From positions 2,480,001-2,544,000 of the forward strand of contig JAMXSV010000003.1 in NCBI GenBank assembly GCA_027559495.1: 64,000 bases of DNA, read 5' to 3'. Position 1 is the stretch's first letter, and the number at the start of each line of letters is the position of its first letter. Source of the DNA: Aurifilum marmelostoma. Lineage: Eukaryota; Ascomycota; Sordariomycetes; Diaporthales; Cryphonectriaceae. The position numbers and the translations under genes were made by a program. Below are positions 37,600 through 50,300 of this stretch, piece after piece. Under the pieces are notes generated by a model, which made no database searches, was not told the DNA's origin, and saw only the letters and a program-made list of their open reading frames with translations.

Positions 37600-40500
37600 G
37601 TAGATTATAAGATTACTTTAGAATAAGATAAGAATAGCAAGCAGCTAGAAATCCCCTAAAGCTCCTTTTATAAAATATTAAGAAATAAATTACTAATTTT
37701 AAGAAAGATCCTTATAAAGCTATTAAAATTAGAATATATATAAGTAAATAGCTTATTAGTAAAAGTATTTATAATCTTTATTAAGAAATCTAATAGCAGG
37801 CTATATTTCTATATTAATTATTATATACTTAATATTATTATCTAAGCTAATTAATATCTGCTTCTACTTATTAAGAAAATCTTAGCTAATCTTTTAAAGA
37901 TATAATAATTTACTAAACTTAATATATAAGCTGCTTTTTATAAGCTTTGCATTAAAGAAAGTAATAAGTAAAAAATCGCTTTTTATATCTAATTTAGCTT
38001 ATTTAAATAGCTAATAATCTTCTTTAAACTTATAAGAGCATTAGCTATCTTCTAGCAATATATTAATTTAGCGCTATAATAGTATTTAAATATCTTCTGC
38101 TTAATATATTTAGATAATATGCTTATCTATTTAGATAATTTTAAGAAGAATTATAAATAAAAGGTAGAATAAGTTCTTAGGGCTTTAGAAGCTGCTAATT
38201 TAAGCTTAGATATTGCAAAATGCAAGTTTAGCATTTAGAGAACTAAATATTTAAAATTTATTATTAAAGTAAGTATTAAAGTTTATATAAATTCTAAAAA
38301 GCTAATAATAATTTGCAATTAGAAGGCTTTTAAAATGCTTAAAGATATATAAAGTTTTTTAGAATTTGCTAATTTCTATTACTAATTTATTAAGAACTAT
38401 TTTAAGACTATAAATTCCTTTCTAGTACTTATAAAAAAGAGAATGCTATTTTGCTAAAAAGAAGATAAAAATATAGCCTTTAAATAGCTTAAGCTTAAAT
38501 TTATCTTAAAGCTAATATTAGTATAGTAAAACCCTAAAAAGGATATTATACTTAAAGCTAATTACTTAAGCTATTTACTAAATAGCTGCTTATTGCAGAA
38601 GAATGCTAGAGGAGCATTATAGCTAATAGTATACTACTTTAAATAACTATTACTTATAAAGTATAATTATAAAATCTATAATAAGGAATTATTAGCAATT
38701 ATAAGCTACTTATAAGCCTAGAATGCAAAGCTCTATAGTATAAAGAAATTATTTATAATTTATTTAGATTATAAGAATCTAAAGTACTTTATAATTATTT
38801 AGAAGCTTAGTAAATAATAAGTGCGCTAATTAGAAGAGTTATTATAATTTTGCTTTAAGCTTATTTATTATAAAGAAGCTGCTATAAAGTGCTTTAATAT
38901 ACTTTTTTATAGAAAATAGAATATATTATATAAAATAATAGATAAGTGCTTTATTAAGAGAGAATTTTAGCTGCTAAGGAATAATTAGATTAAGTAAGAG
39001 TAAGACTATTAGAAAATTATATAAGTTGCCTAAGTTAGCGCTTAGAATAGATTGCTCCTTAAGAGAATTTAGATTTTTATATAAGAAAATCTTTAAATAG
39101 CTTAGAATGCTATTTTGCAGAATAATAGAAAGTTCTTATAGATTATTTAACTAGTTAAAGAAGGAGCTAAAGCATTTTTAGTAGATTTTAAAACTAGCAA
39201 TAGAAACTCTTTAAATATATTTATTACTAAATATGCAAGATTAATTTAGAAGGCATTCTTAGATTTTAAAATAGAATATAGATACTAGAATAAAAATTAC
39301 TATAAATTATATTAATATAAAATATATATAACTCTTATCTAAGCAAATATTTAGGGCAAAATGCTACTATTTTGCTATTAAGCTGCTTATACTTTTAGCT
39401 TAGCTTATATAAAATAGTATAAAGGTTTATTTAGAATTATAATATTTATAGATAAAAGATTATATAGCAATACTATAAAAAGGAGCTTCTTAAGCTCTTA
39501 TTTATTCCTAAATAGCTATAAAGTAAGCTCTTAATTAACTTTATAATAGACTTATTTATAAAAAATAAGAATAGCCTTTAGTACTTAATAGTTATTATAG
39601 ACTAATTAAGCAAGGCTATTATACTAAAAGCTATATATATAATAAATGCTAAAGCCTATACTAAGTAGTTTATAAGCTGCTATTAAAGATATTATAGTTT
39701 TCCTAAAGCCCTAATAAGCAATTAGGAATAAACTAAATAAGATTCTTCTAGCAATGCCTATATAAGTTAACTAGAATTAAGCAGCGCTTAAGCATTGCTT
39801 ACTATTTAAAGATAGATAGAGCAATTAAAAGAGCTAATTAGAAAATTCTTAACTATTTAAGGGCATTTATAGTATATATATAGGAAAATTAGCTATAGCT
39901 GCTAGTAAGCATATAATTAGCTATTAATAATAAAAATATTACTATAATTAGACTAAGCTCTTTCTTTCTTTAATATAGATATTATGCTAATATTATTTAA
40001 AAGGTAGAATACTCTGTAGTATTAGCTTATTTACTATATATAAGAGCAGAAAGTTTTATAAAATAATTAAGAAAGTTAATAGAATTTGCATAAGTAGCTA
40101 TAGCAATAATCTAGCAATAAATAGAAAAAAGCGCAAATTAGAGAAAAGCACTAGCAGAATAGTTTGCTATTAAGGATAATATATAGCTATCCCTTAAGAA
40201 TATAGCAATAGACTTCCCCTCTTAAAAGCTAGCCTAACTATATAGAAAGTATAAAATAATAAAAGTAATTAGCCTATATATAGTAAAGCTAAATATACTA
40301 TATAGTATATACTTATAGTTTTATATAAATCTATTATTGCAAGCTGCTAGTAATTTGCTATTTTTATAGCAAATATAAGATACTTATTTAAATATAGTTA
40401 TCCCTAAGAATAGCAGATATAAATCTAAGTTCTATATAAAATTGATCTTAAAAGCTAGAAATAAACTAAGAATAGATTGCCCTTAAATAGAAGAGCTTTC

Positions 40501-40640
40501 TAAATATAAGATATAAATTAAATAAGTAGGATAGAAAGAACTAATATAGGAGCTATTTAAGAGTATAGAATAAGCAAAAGCACTAGATAAATTTAAAAAA
40601 TAATATAAATTAGTAAGGAAAAATAATAGCTTATAGTAAT
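37600..40640 (+). pseudogene. Pol relic of Gypsy A (RT, RNase H, integrase)
   Basis: Stop codons here are mostly TAA or TAG, as expected from CAA and CAG. Conserved landmarks remain: IFIKKSNSRLYF near 37777 (from a VKKxDGxLRxC-like motif), YLDNMLIYLD at 38107 (the YLDD active site with its second Asp changed to Asn), a KCKF-like segment near 38220, the RNase H start near 38550 (KANYLSYLL), and the integrase C-terminal part near 39794 (IAYY...RAIKRAN). The order RT, RNase H, integrase is that of Ty3/Gypsy. At least one frame change separates RT and integrase. It is not functional. Confidence 0.8.
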
Positions 40641-40779
40641 AGCCCTAAAAATATAAGATTCTAAATTTATAAAATTAATAAAGTGCTAATTAGTAGCTAA
40701 AAGAGCTAGTACTTTTAGAATAGAGAAAGCTGCTTAATAAAATAACTTAAATCTTATTATAAAACTTATTCTGCTCCTT

Positions 40780-43150
40780 AGCAGCTAAGGTTACTTGCGC
40801 TTAATATACTTAGCATCTAGGGCATACTTACTCTTAAGCTTGCACCCTAAAGCTAGATTAAAGCTTAATAATAGAAGATAATTATTATAGCTAATTTATA
40901 AACTTAGCAGTAGAGATCTATTAAGTTAGCATTAGAAGCTTTAACTTCTATATTAATATAAAGCTGCTTCTGCTTTTGCTTAATATTATTAAGTTGCTTT
41001 TAGTAGTAAAAAATATAGTTAGAGGCATAATAGATGCAAAGGATTTAGCAGTTAATAGAAGCTAGTAAGAAAAAAAGCAGCTTATTAGTAGCAAGGAAAG
41101 TAAAAAGAAATAAAGAAAAGTATATACTAGGATTATTATAATTAAAAGAATAAGCTATAGTAAAAAGAAGATTAAAATAAGTATAGAGAGTATTATTCTT
41201 ATAAAGCTAGAAAGTAGCAAATTAGTATAATAGAAGCTAAAAAAAGGGGGAGATAAAGAATATTAATAAGATAGCAAAATATTAGATATTTTAGACAAAA
41301 GCAGCAATTAAAAGAACTAATTAGTAGAGTTAACAGCTAGTAAATTGCTTTAAAGCTAATAAGAAAATAAAAATATACTAGAACTATTAATATAATAATA
41401 GCTAAGAATTTTAGAATATAATAAGAGCGTAATAGCTATAGAGGATAGCCTAGCAATTAAAGAAATTCTAAGCTAAGCAGAAGCAAATAGGCAATTAAAT
41501 AGCAAATAAGCAAATAATAAACTTAATATTATAGTTAAAGCTTTAGTAAAGATACTAGGCAAGCTTCTTATTTTTATAAAGAAGATTACTTATATTAAGA
41601 GTTAAAAAGCTACTTTATATTAGCTAAAAAGCTAGCTCTAAGCTAAAAAAGAAAAAGAAGAATTAGGATTATTTACTATAGAGTTAAGAAGAAATAAGAT
41701 ATTAGAGAAGAAAGGAAATTTAATAGGATAGAAAGCAAGTTAAAAGCAGAATATATAATTTCCCCCTCCTCTTTTAATAAAAAAAAAAAAAAAAAAGAGA
41801 TATAATAGAATAAAAGCAAAAGGCAATAAATTAAAATTTTAAAAGAAAGCCTAATAATAACTATTAACTACTAAGCAATTAGTAGCTATAGAGCAGCATA
41901 ATAATCTGCTATTACTAAGAGATAAGTAAAGATAAGCTAATTTAGAACTTATTTAATTTAGTTCTTATTATTATTTTTATCCTTATTATTATTTTCTTTA
42001 TTTAGAGTAATAAAGAAGCTATAATAGCGCTTCTAAGCGCTAAAGAAGTAATTTAGCTAGATAAGCTTCTAGTAGATAGACTATATAGCACTAAAGAGAC
42101 TCTAAAAAGTATTATAGATTTTCTATATTAGCTTAATCTTGCAAGATTATAAATAATTAGAGAGAAAGAATAAAGCTAGGAAAGAGCAGCTACTTATATA
42201 ATATAGGTATAGCTTATTTAAGCTTAATATATTGCCTTTAGAGAAGGTAGTAAAGAGGCTAATACTAGGACTAATAGTAGCTTTCTTTAGCTATATCTTC
42301 TTATATTAAAATAAAGCAGCTTAATTAGTATTATATTAAGCTATAATAGAGTTTAAGAAGCAGATTAATAGCGCCTAAGTAGCTAATAAGAAAGAGGATT
42401 TATTAAAATTGCTAAAATTAAAATTTTAAATAGCTAAAGCTAATATAATAGCAGTATTAATTATATTAGAATTATAAGTAAGCTAAAAAAAAAGAGAAAG
42501 TTAGCTAAAAAGTAGCAAAAAGAATAAAGCTTATAAGGAATATACTATAGTATAAGTATAACTAATATTTTTGCTATTAGTAATATAAAAGCAGTAAAGG
42601 CATTGCTTGCTTAAGCTTATTTAAATTAGCAAATAGGAAAGAAGTAGATAGAAAGCAGCTATTTACTAGTAGCATTAATGCAAAATATACTAAGAGTTAG
42701 TAGCTAAGCAAGTAATATACTTAAAATAAAATATTTTATAAATGTTTATAATTATATTAGTAATTAGAGAGTAAATAGAAAGCTAGGAACTTTTACTTTT
42801 AAAGTAGTTAAATATTAGGCTATAAGGAAATTTAGCAATAGCATCCTAAATAGCCTTTTTAGCAGTAAGCAGTAGTAATAGTTTAACTATAGTTAAGAAG
42901 GCTAGAAGGGGCTTTAGAGCAGCTATTATTATATAAGAGAGTACTGCAAAGGGCAAAGCTATTAGCAGTCTTAGCTTTCTTATAGCTAATTATTATAAAT
43001 AGCTACTTAGAAGCGCAGTATAAGTATAAGAGTAGCAGGTAAAGAGTATAGAATAGAATAGATAGAAGGAGGTTTTACTTAAGAAAGGAGATAGAAGATA
43101 GTTATAGGAAAAAGGAAATAGGGAATAGAATAGGGGAACTATTTAGGAAG
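40780..43150 (+). other. Extra coding-like segment of Gypsy A before the 3' LTR
   Basis: About 2.3 kb between the end of the integrase relic and the polypurine tract. In places one frame is long once TAA/TAG are read as mutated Gln codons, for instance around 42340-42600, where the peptide is rich in Lys, Glu, Leu and Gln like a coiled coil. Gypsy B keeps the same segment (49750-52160). I do not recognise a family. It could be an extra 3' gene, an antisense gene or a captured host sequence. Confidence 0.45.
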
Positions 43151-43168
43151 AGAAAGGGAGGGGGGTAA

Positions 43169-43392
43169 TATTATAGGCTGAGGCTATATATAGGGGCTTT
43201 AGCAGCTACCAAAGCTAGGAATGCTATACGACGCGCTATATAATACGCATGCTATGCTATACCTATAGAGTAGCTTTTTAGCTGCTTATAGGTAGAAAAT
43301 TCCTTATCTTTCTTCTATTACTCCCTAAGCTAGAATATTCACAGTAATAGACCCCCAATTAGGTGCATACCCTCTTAGCCAGGCCTTTCATA
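43169..43392 (+). repeat. Gypsy A 3' LTR
   Basis: 224-bp LTR. It differs from the 5' copy mainly by C/T and G/A changes, for example TGTTACAG against TATTATAG at the first bases. Confidence 0.87.
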
Positions 43393-44389
43393 TTATATTA
43401 TGCGAAATGCTATCCTAGTCACGCTAGCAATTATTATCCCTTAGCATATAGCCTATAGCTAGCCCTTTATAATAAGCACTAATACTATATACTATTAGAT
43501 AATAGTATATTAAAGAAATATCTATTTTTAGTATATTATTAATAGCTAATATAAATATTATAATATCAAAAGAAGGAAAATCTTATATACTTTAATATTA
43601 TAAAAAAATAACTAATTATATATAATTAAAGAGTAATTAATAAGAGAATTAATTACTTATTTCTATTAAATTAAAGCTATATAATTAATATTATTTTTAA
43701 TATAATAAATATAATATATTATAAATTTATTTTAGAACTTTCTTAGCTTAAAGACTATAATTTTTAAATTAATTGAATTATTAAGTAAATCTTTTAAAAA
43801 TAAGCTATACTTAATAAAATAATTATAATTAAAAGTATAAAATAAGATTTAGTTACTAAGAATAGTTAGAATAAATACTTAAATAAGAACTTACTTTATA
43901 TCTTTAAATTAGCAAAGACTAATAGCTTATAAAAAAATTATAAAAGCATTAAATATATAAATGCAAGTTAAGTATTAGTTAGAAATATAAGTAAATAAGT
44001 ACTAAATAAAGAACTTTAACTTATTATAAAGCAATAATAAAAAATAGCAATAATAAATACTTATATAAAAGCAATAGCTAAAGCTTAAGAAAGTTAATCT
44101 AGTTTAAAGCAGAAATAATAAGCTATAGCAATAGAGAAATTAAGATTTATAAAGAATAGAGAAAAGCTAATTAGATTATAATATATCTATATTACTGCTA
44201 AAGTTAAGTAAGTTATTTATATTAGAATTATATTATTAATACTTAATAGTATCTTCTATTTCTTTAAATAGCAGAAATAGAGAAAGAATTTACTTTAATA
44301 TTTGCTAGTATATTAAAAGAGAATTATAAATTTATAAAACTATTTTAAGAAGAATTAAATATAAGATTTACCCCTATTAGAAGGGTATA

Positions 44390-47300
44390 TGTCACAGGCT
44401 GAGGCTGTGAATGGGGCTTCGGCAGCAACTAAAGCCAGGAATGCCACACAACGCGCTATACAATATGCACGCTACGCTATACCTATAGAGCAGCTCTTTA
44501 GCTGCTCGCAGATAGAAAATTCCTTATCTTTCTTCTATTACTTCCTAAGCTAGAATATTTATAGTAATAAACTCTTAATTAGATATATACTTCTTAGCTA
44601 AGCTTTTTATATATATTCTAGCTTTATTTATTTATTATAATAGCGCTATTTAAGTATAGCAATTAATAATAGAAAAAAGAAGAATAATAGCTACTATTTA
44701 TAGCAGATAAAGGCCTTAAATTAAATTTATATACCCTCTTTAAATAATTATATAAGCTATAAAAGAGCTAATTCGCTTATACTACTTAGCTTCTTAAGAA
44801 AAAGCTAATAGCTAGCTATATTATTTAAAAAACTTTAAGCTATTAATATAGAAAGATATTATAAGCGCTATTGCAATATATTATAATTATTAAAGCTAGA
44901 TTATATAGAATTAAAGCAAATAAAATATTATATATAAGTATATAAAAAATAGCTAATAAGTAAAGCTTATATTCTTATAATTAAGAGAAAAGCTTTAATT
45001 ATAATAATAATAATTTTAATAATTAATCTTATATATAATAAAAAGTCTCTATCTTAGCCTAAGAAATTTAATAAGAATTACTTAAAATTTCCTTTATAAG
45101 AAATTTAAATATATTATAAATTTAGCTAAAATACTTACTTTATTAGAAACTTATATAATAAGTTCTATATTATATTTAAATGCTTTAAAGAAGCTACTTA
45201 AAAGCTAGCTAATTTCTATTTTAATTTAAAAAAGCTTAACTAAATTAGCAATTTTTAAGCCTTTATAGAATATTTAGCTAGCTATTATTATAATACTAAT
45301 TAGGCTAAATAAATAGTATAAGCACTTTTTAAGATCTATTAATATAAAAATTAGTAATTCTCTTTTTTTTTGCTATTTAAAAATAAATACTCTTTAAAGC
45401 TAAAAGTATTTTATAGCTTAATTAAGTAAAGCTTATTATTCTAAAAGAAGCTATTAATATTAAGCTTAAAAATAAACTTATTTTTATAAATATACTAATT
45501 AATTATTATATATAAGTTAAAGAAGCTTTATTAATTTTTTCTAAGATAGAGGAACTTATTAAGTAATAAAATAATTTAATAGTAAATATTATTTTAGAAA
45601 GTACTTTTTAAAAGAGAACTTAATAAAAAAGAGATTTATAAAGAGATATCTTAATAATTAAAGTTAATGCTATAAGTATAAATAATATTGCTTCTAAATA
45701 ATATATTAAATAAGTATTAAATAAAGAAATTAAAAAATAAAAAGAATAATAATTTATACTTTTAATATAATAAAAAAAACTACTATATAAACTAATATAG
45801 CTTTCTACTAGCTATATTACTTATATAAAGCAATATCTAAGCTATTACTATTATTATAAATAATAATAATAATTTTATTAATCTTAATAAAGAAAAAGAG
45901 TAGCTCTTATATAAAATTATATATAAAAGCTTATTAAGCTAAAATTTAATAGAAATAAGATAGAATAAGAGCTAAATAAATCCTCTTTTATAGTAGACTT
46001 GTTATATAATAAAACTAAATTTATAAATATATTAATAAATTAAGAATATAATTACTATAGCGCTATAAGTAAAAAGCTTATTAAAAGATTTGCTTTTTTA
46101 TATATTTTGATAATACTAAAAATACTTTATAAAGCTATAATAAATTAAGCTGCTTAAAAGCTAAATATAATCTCTAAAATAATATACTTTAAGGCTAACT
46201 TAAATAGCTATATATATTAAGTTTAGGTATATATTATTCTCTTAATTTAATTATAATATAATTTTAAAGAAGCTTTAAATAGAATAAGAAGAAATTATTT
46301 ATATAGCATATAAGCATCTTCTAAGCATTAGGTAAATAGTAAGCCTAAAGATTTAAAAAAGAGATTATGCTATAGTAATATATTAGAAAGTTAATAATAT
46401 AAGCGCTTTTATATTAGAGGTAAAGATAAGATAAAGTAAATACTTATAAATAGTATAAATATAGCTATTTATAATAATCTTAGCTAATATTAATAAGGCA
46501 CTTATATTAAAGAAGAAGGCTTTAATAAAGAATAAGCTACTAAAATAGTTTTAATAATAAGTAGAATTTTTTAATAAAAAGAAAGAAGAGAAGCTGCTAT
46601 TATATTATAAAGAAGTAAATTATAAAATTATTTTAGAATAAGATAAGAATAATAAATAGCTAAAAATTTCTTAAAGCCTTCTTTATAGAATATTAAAAGA
46701 TAAACTATTAATTCTAAAAAAATTCTTATAAAGCTATTAAAGTTAGAATATATATAAGTAAGCAGCTTATTAGTAAAAGCGCTTATAATTTTTATTAAAA
46801 AATTTAATAATAAGTTATATTTTTATATTAATTATTATATATTTAATACTATTATTTAAGCTAATTAATATTTGCTTTTACTTATTAAAGAAACTTTAGC
46901 TAATTTTTTAAAGATATAGTAATTTATTAAATTTAATATATAAGCTGCTTTCTATAAGCTTTATATTAAAAAAAGTAATAAATAAAAGATTATCTTTTAT
47001 ATCTAATTTAGCTTACTTAAATAGCTAATAATCTTCTTTAAACTTATAAAGGCATTAGCTATCTTTTAGTAATATATTAATTTAGTGCTATAATAGTATT
47101 TAAATATTTTCTATTTAATATATTTAAATAATTTTAAAAAGAATTATAAATAAAAGGTAAAATAAATTCTTAAAGCTTTAAAAGCTATTAATTTAAATTT
47201 AGATATTATAAAATATAAATTTAATATTTAAAAAATTAAATATTTAAGATTTATTATTAAAGTAAGTATTAAAGTTTATATAAATTTTAAGAAATTAATA

Positions 47301-50300
47301 GTAATTTGCAATTAAAAAGCTTTTAAAATATTTAAAAATATATAAAGTTTTTTAAAATTTACTAATTTTTATTACTAATTTATTAAAAATTATTTTAAAA
47401 TTATAAATTCTTTTTTAATATTTATAAAAAAAAGAATATTATTTTACTAAAAAAAGATAAAAATATAGCTTTTAAATAGCTTAAGCTTAAATTTATTTTA
47501 AAGCTAATATTAATATAATAAAATTCTAAAAAGAATATTATATTTAAGGCTAATTACTTAAGCTATTTATTAAGCAGCTGCTTATTATAAAAGAATATTA
47601 GAAAAGTATTATAGCTAGTAATATATTACTTTAAATAATTATTACTTATAAAATATAATTATAAAATCTATAATAAAAAGTTATTAGTAATTATAAGCTA
47701 TTTATAAGCTTAAAATATAAAGCTTTATAATATAAAGAAACTATTTATAATTTATTTAGATTATAAGAATTTAAACTATTTTATAATTATTTAAAAGCTT
47801 AGCAAATAATAAATATATTAGTTAGAAGAATTATTATAATTTTGCTTTAAGCTTATTTACTATAAAGAAGCTGCTATAAAGTGCCTTAATATACTTTTTT
47901 GCAGAAAATAGAATATACTATATAAAATAATAAATAAGCGCTTTATTAAAAGAGAATTTTAGCTATTAAAAGATAATTAAATTAAATAAGAATAGAATTA
48001 TTAAAAAATTATATAAATTGCTTAAATTAGTATTTAAAATAAATTACTTTTTAAGAGAATTTAAATCTTTATATAAGAAAATTTCTAAATAATTTAGAAT
48101 ATTACTTTATAAAATAATAGAAAATTTTTATAAATTATTTAATTAATTAAAAAAAGAGCTAAAGCATTTCTAATAGATTTTAAAACTAATAATAGAAATT
48201 CTTTAAATATATTTATTACTAAGTATAAAATTAATTTAGAAAATATTTTTAAATTTTAAGATAAAATATAAATACTAAAATAAAAACTATTATAAATTAT
48301 ACTAATATAAAATATATATAATTTCTATTTAAGCAAATATTTAGAGCAGAATACTATTATCTTGCTATTAAGCTGCTTATACTTCTAGCTTAGCCTATAT
48401 AAAGTAGTATAAAAGTTTATTTAGAATTATAATATCTATAAATAAAAAACTATATAGCAATACTATAAAAAGGGGCTTTTTAAGCTTTTACTTATTTCTA
48501 AATAGCTATAAAGCAAGCTCTTAATTAACTTTATAATAGACTTATCTATAGAAAATAAAAATAGCCTTTAATACTTAATAGTTATTATAAATTAATTAAG
48601 TAAAGCTATTATACTAAAAGCTATATATATAATAAATGCTAAAGCTTATACTAAGCAATTTATAAGTTGCTATTAGAAATATTATAGTTTTTCTAAAGCT
48701 TTAATAAGCAATTAAGGAATAAACTAAGTAGAATTCTTCTAGTAATGCCTATATAAGTTAACTAAAATTAAGCAGCGCTTAAGCATTATTTACTATTTAG
48801 AGATAAATAAAGAAATTAAAAGGGCTAATTAGGAAGTTTTTAACTATTTAAGAGCATTTATAATATATATATAAGAGAATTAGCTATAGCTGCTAATAAA
48901 TGCATAATTAGCTATTAATAATAAAGATATTATTATAATTAGACTAAGCTCTTTCTTTCTTTAATATAGATATTATATTAATATTATTTAAGAAGTAAAA
49001 TACTTTGCAATATTAGCTTACTTGCTATATGCAAAAGTAGAAGATTTTATAAAATAATTAAAAAAGTTAATAGAATTCGCATAAATAGCTATAATAGCAA
49101 TTTAATAATAAATAGAAAAAAGCATAAATTAAAAAAGAGCATTAGCAGAATAGTTTGCTATTAAAGATAATATATAGCTATTTCTTAAGAATATAGCAAT
49201 AAACTGCCCTTCCTAAAAGCTAGCTTAGCTATATAGAAAATATAAGATAATAAAAGTAATTAGCCTATATATTATAAAGTAAATATACTATATAATATAT
49301 ATCTGCAATTTTATATAAATCTATTATTATAAGCTACTAGCAATCTACTATCTTTATAGTAAATGCAAGATATTTGCTTAAATATAATTATTTCTAAAAA
49401 TAATAAATAGAAATCTAAATTCTATATAGAATTAATCTTAAAGGCTAGAAATAAATTAAGAATAAATTGCTCTTAAGTAAAGAAGCTCTTTAAATATAAA
49501 ATATAAATTAAATAAATAGAATAAAAAGAACTAATATAAAAGCTACTTAAAAATATAAAATAAGCAAAAGTACTAAATAAATTTAAAAGATAATATAGAT
49601 TAGTAAGGAAAAATAATAGCTTATAATAATAGCTTTAGAGATATAAGGCTCTAAATTTATAAAACTAATAAAGTATTAATTAATAGCTAAAGAGCTAGTA
49701 TTTCTAAAATAAAGAAAGCTGCTTAATAAAATAATTTAAACTTTACTATAAAACTTATTTTGCTTTTAAATAATAAAATTATTATACTTAATATACTTAG
49801 CGCTTAAAGCGCGCTTATTTTTAAGCTTATAAGCTTACTATATAAGCTTGCATTCTATATACTTCTAAATATATTTGCTTTAAAGCTAAATTAAAGCTTA
49901 ATAATAGAAAATAATTATTATAGCTAATTTATAAATTTAGCAATAAAAATTTATTAAATTAGCATTAAAAGCTTTAACTTTTATATTAATATAAAGCTGC
50001 TTTTGCTTTTACTTAATATTATTAAATTGCTCTTAGTAATAAAGAATATAATTAGAGATATAGTAGATATAAAAAATTTAGCAATTAATAAAAGCTATTA
50101 TTAGTAGCAAAAAAAGTAAAAAGAGATAAAGAAAAGTATATATTAAGATTATTATAATTAAAGAAATAAGGTATAGTAAAAAGAAGATTAAAATAAATAT
50201 AAAGAGTATTATTCTTATAAAGCTAAAAAGTAGCAAATTAGTATAATAAAAGCTAGAAAAAAAGAAGATAAGAGATATTAATAGAATAGCAAAATATTAA

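Larger units (their letters stand above)
35373..43392 (+). mobile_element. Gypsy A: Ty3/Gypsy LTR retrotransposon, RIP-degraded
   Basis: An 8,020-bp element inserted in the right LTR of element E. The LTRs are 35373-35595 and 43169-43392 (TGTTACAGG...CTTTCATA, from TG...CA). A G-rich purine tract (GGGAGGGGGG, 43156-43165) precedes the 3' LTR. A gag zinc-knuckle relic lies at 36743-36784 and reverse transcriptase, RNase H and integrase relics between about 37.6 and 40.6 kb. Roughly 2.3 kb more coding-like sequence follows before the 3' LTR. It is flanked by an exact 26-bp duplication (35347-35372, 43393-43418) rather than the usual 5 bp. It is better preserved than its sister copy B. Confidence 0.88.
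33215..43471. mobile_element. Element E: short LTR element, with nested insertions
   Basis: A left LTR at 33215-33397 (183 bp) and a similar right LTR at 34685-43471 (interrupted by two insertions; about 189 bp once they are removed) flank a 1,287-bp interior. The ends read TATAAAGGGCT...AGCYCTTTATA, RIP forms of TGTAAAGGGCT...AGCCCTTTACA. ATAAG flanks both outer sides (33210-33214, 43472-43476), and the family-1 host sequence resumes at 43472. The interior is too short for gag-pol and shows no recognisable domain, so E is probably non-autonomous (TRIM/LARD-like) or a deletion derivative. Confidence 0.75.
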
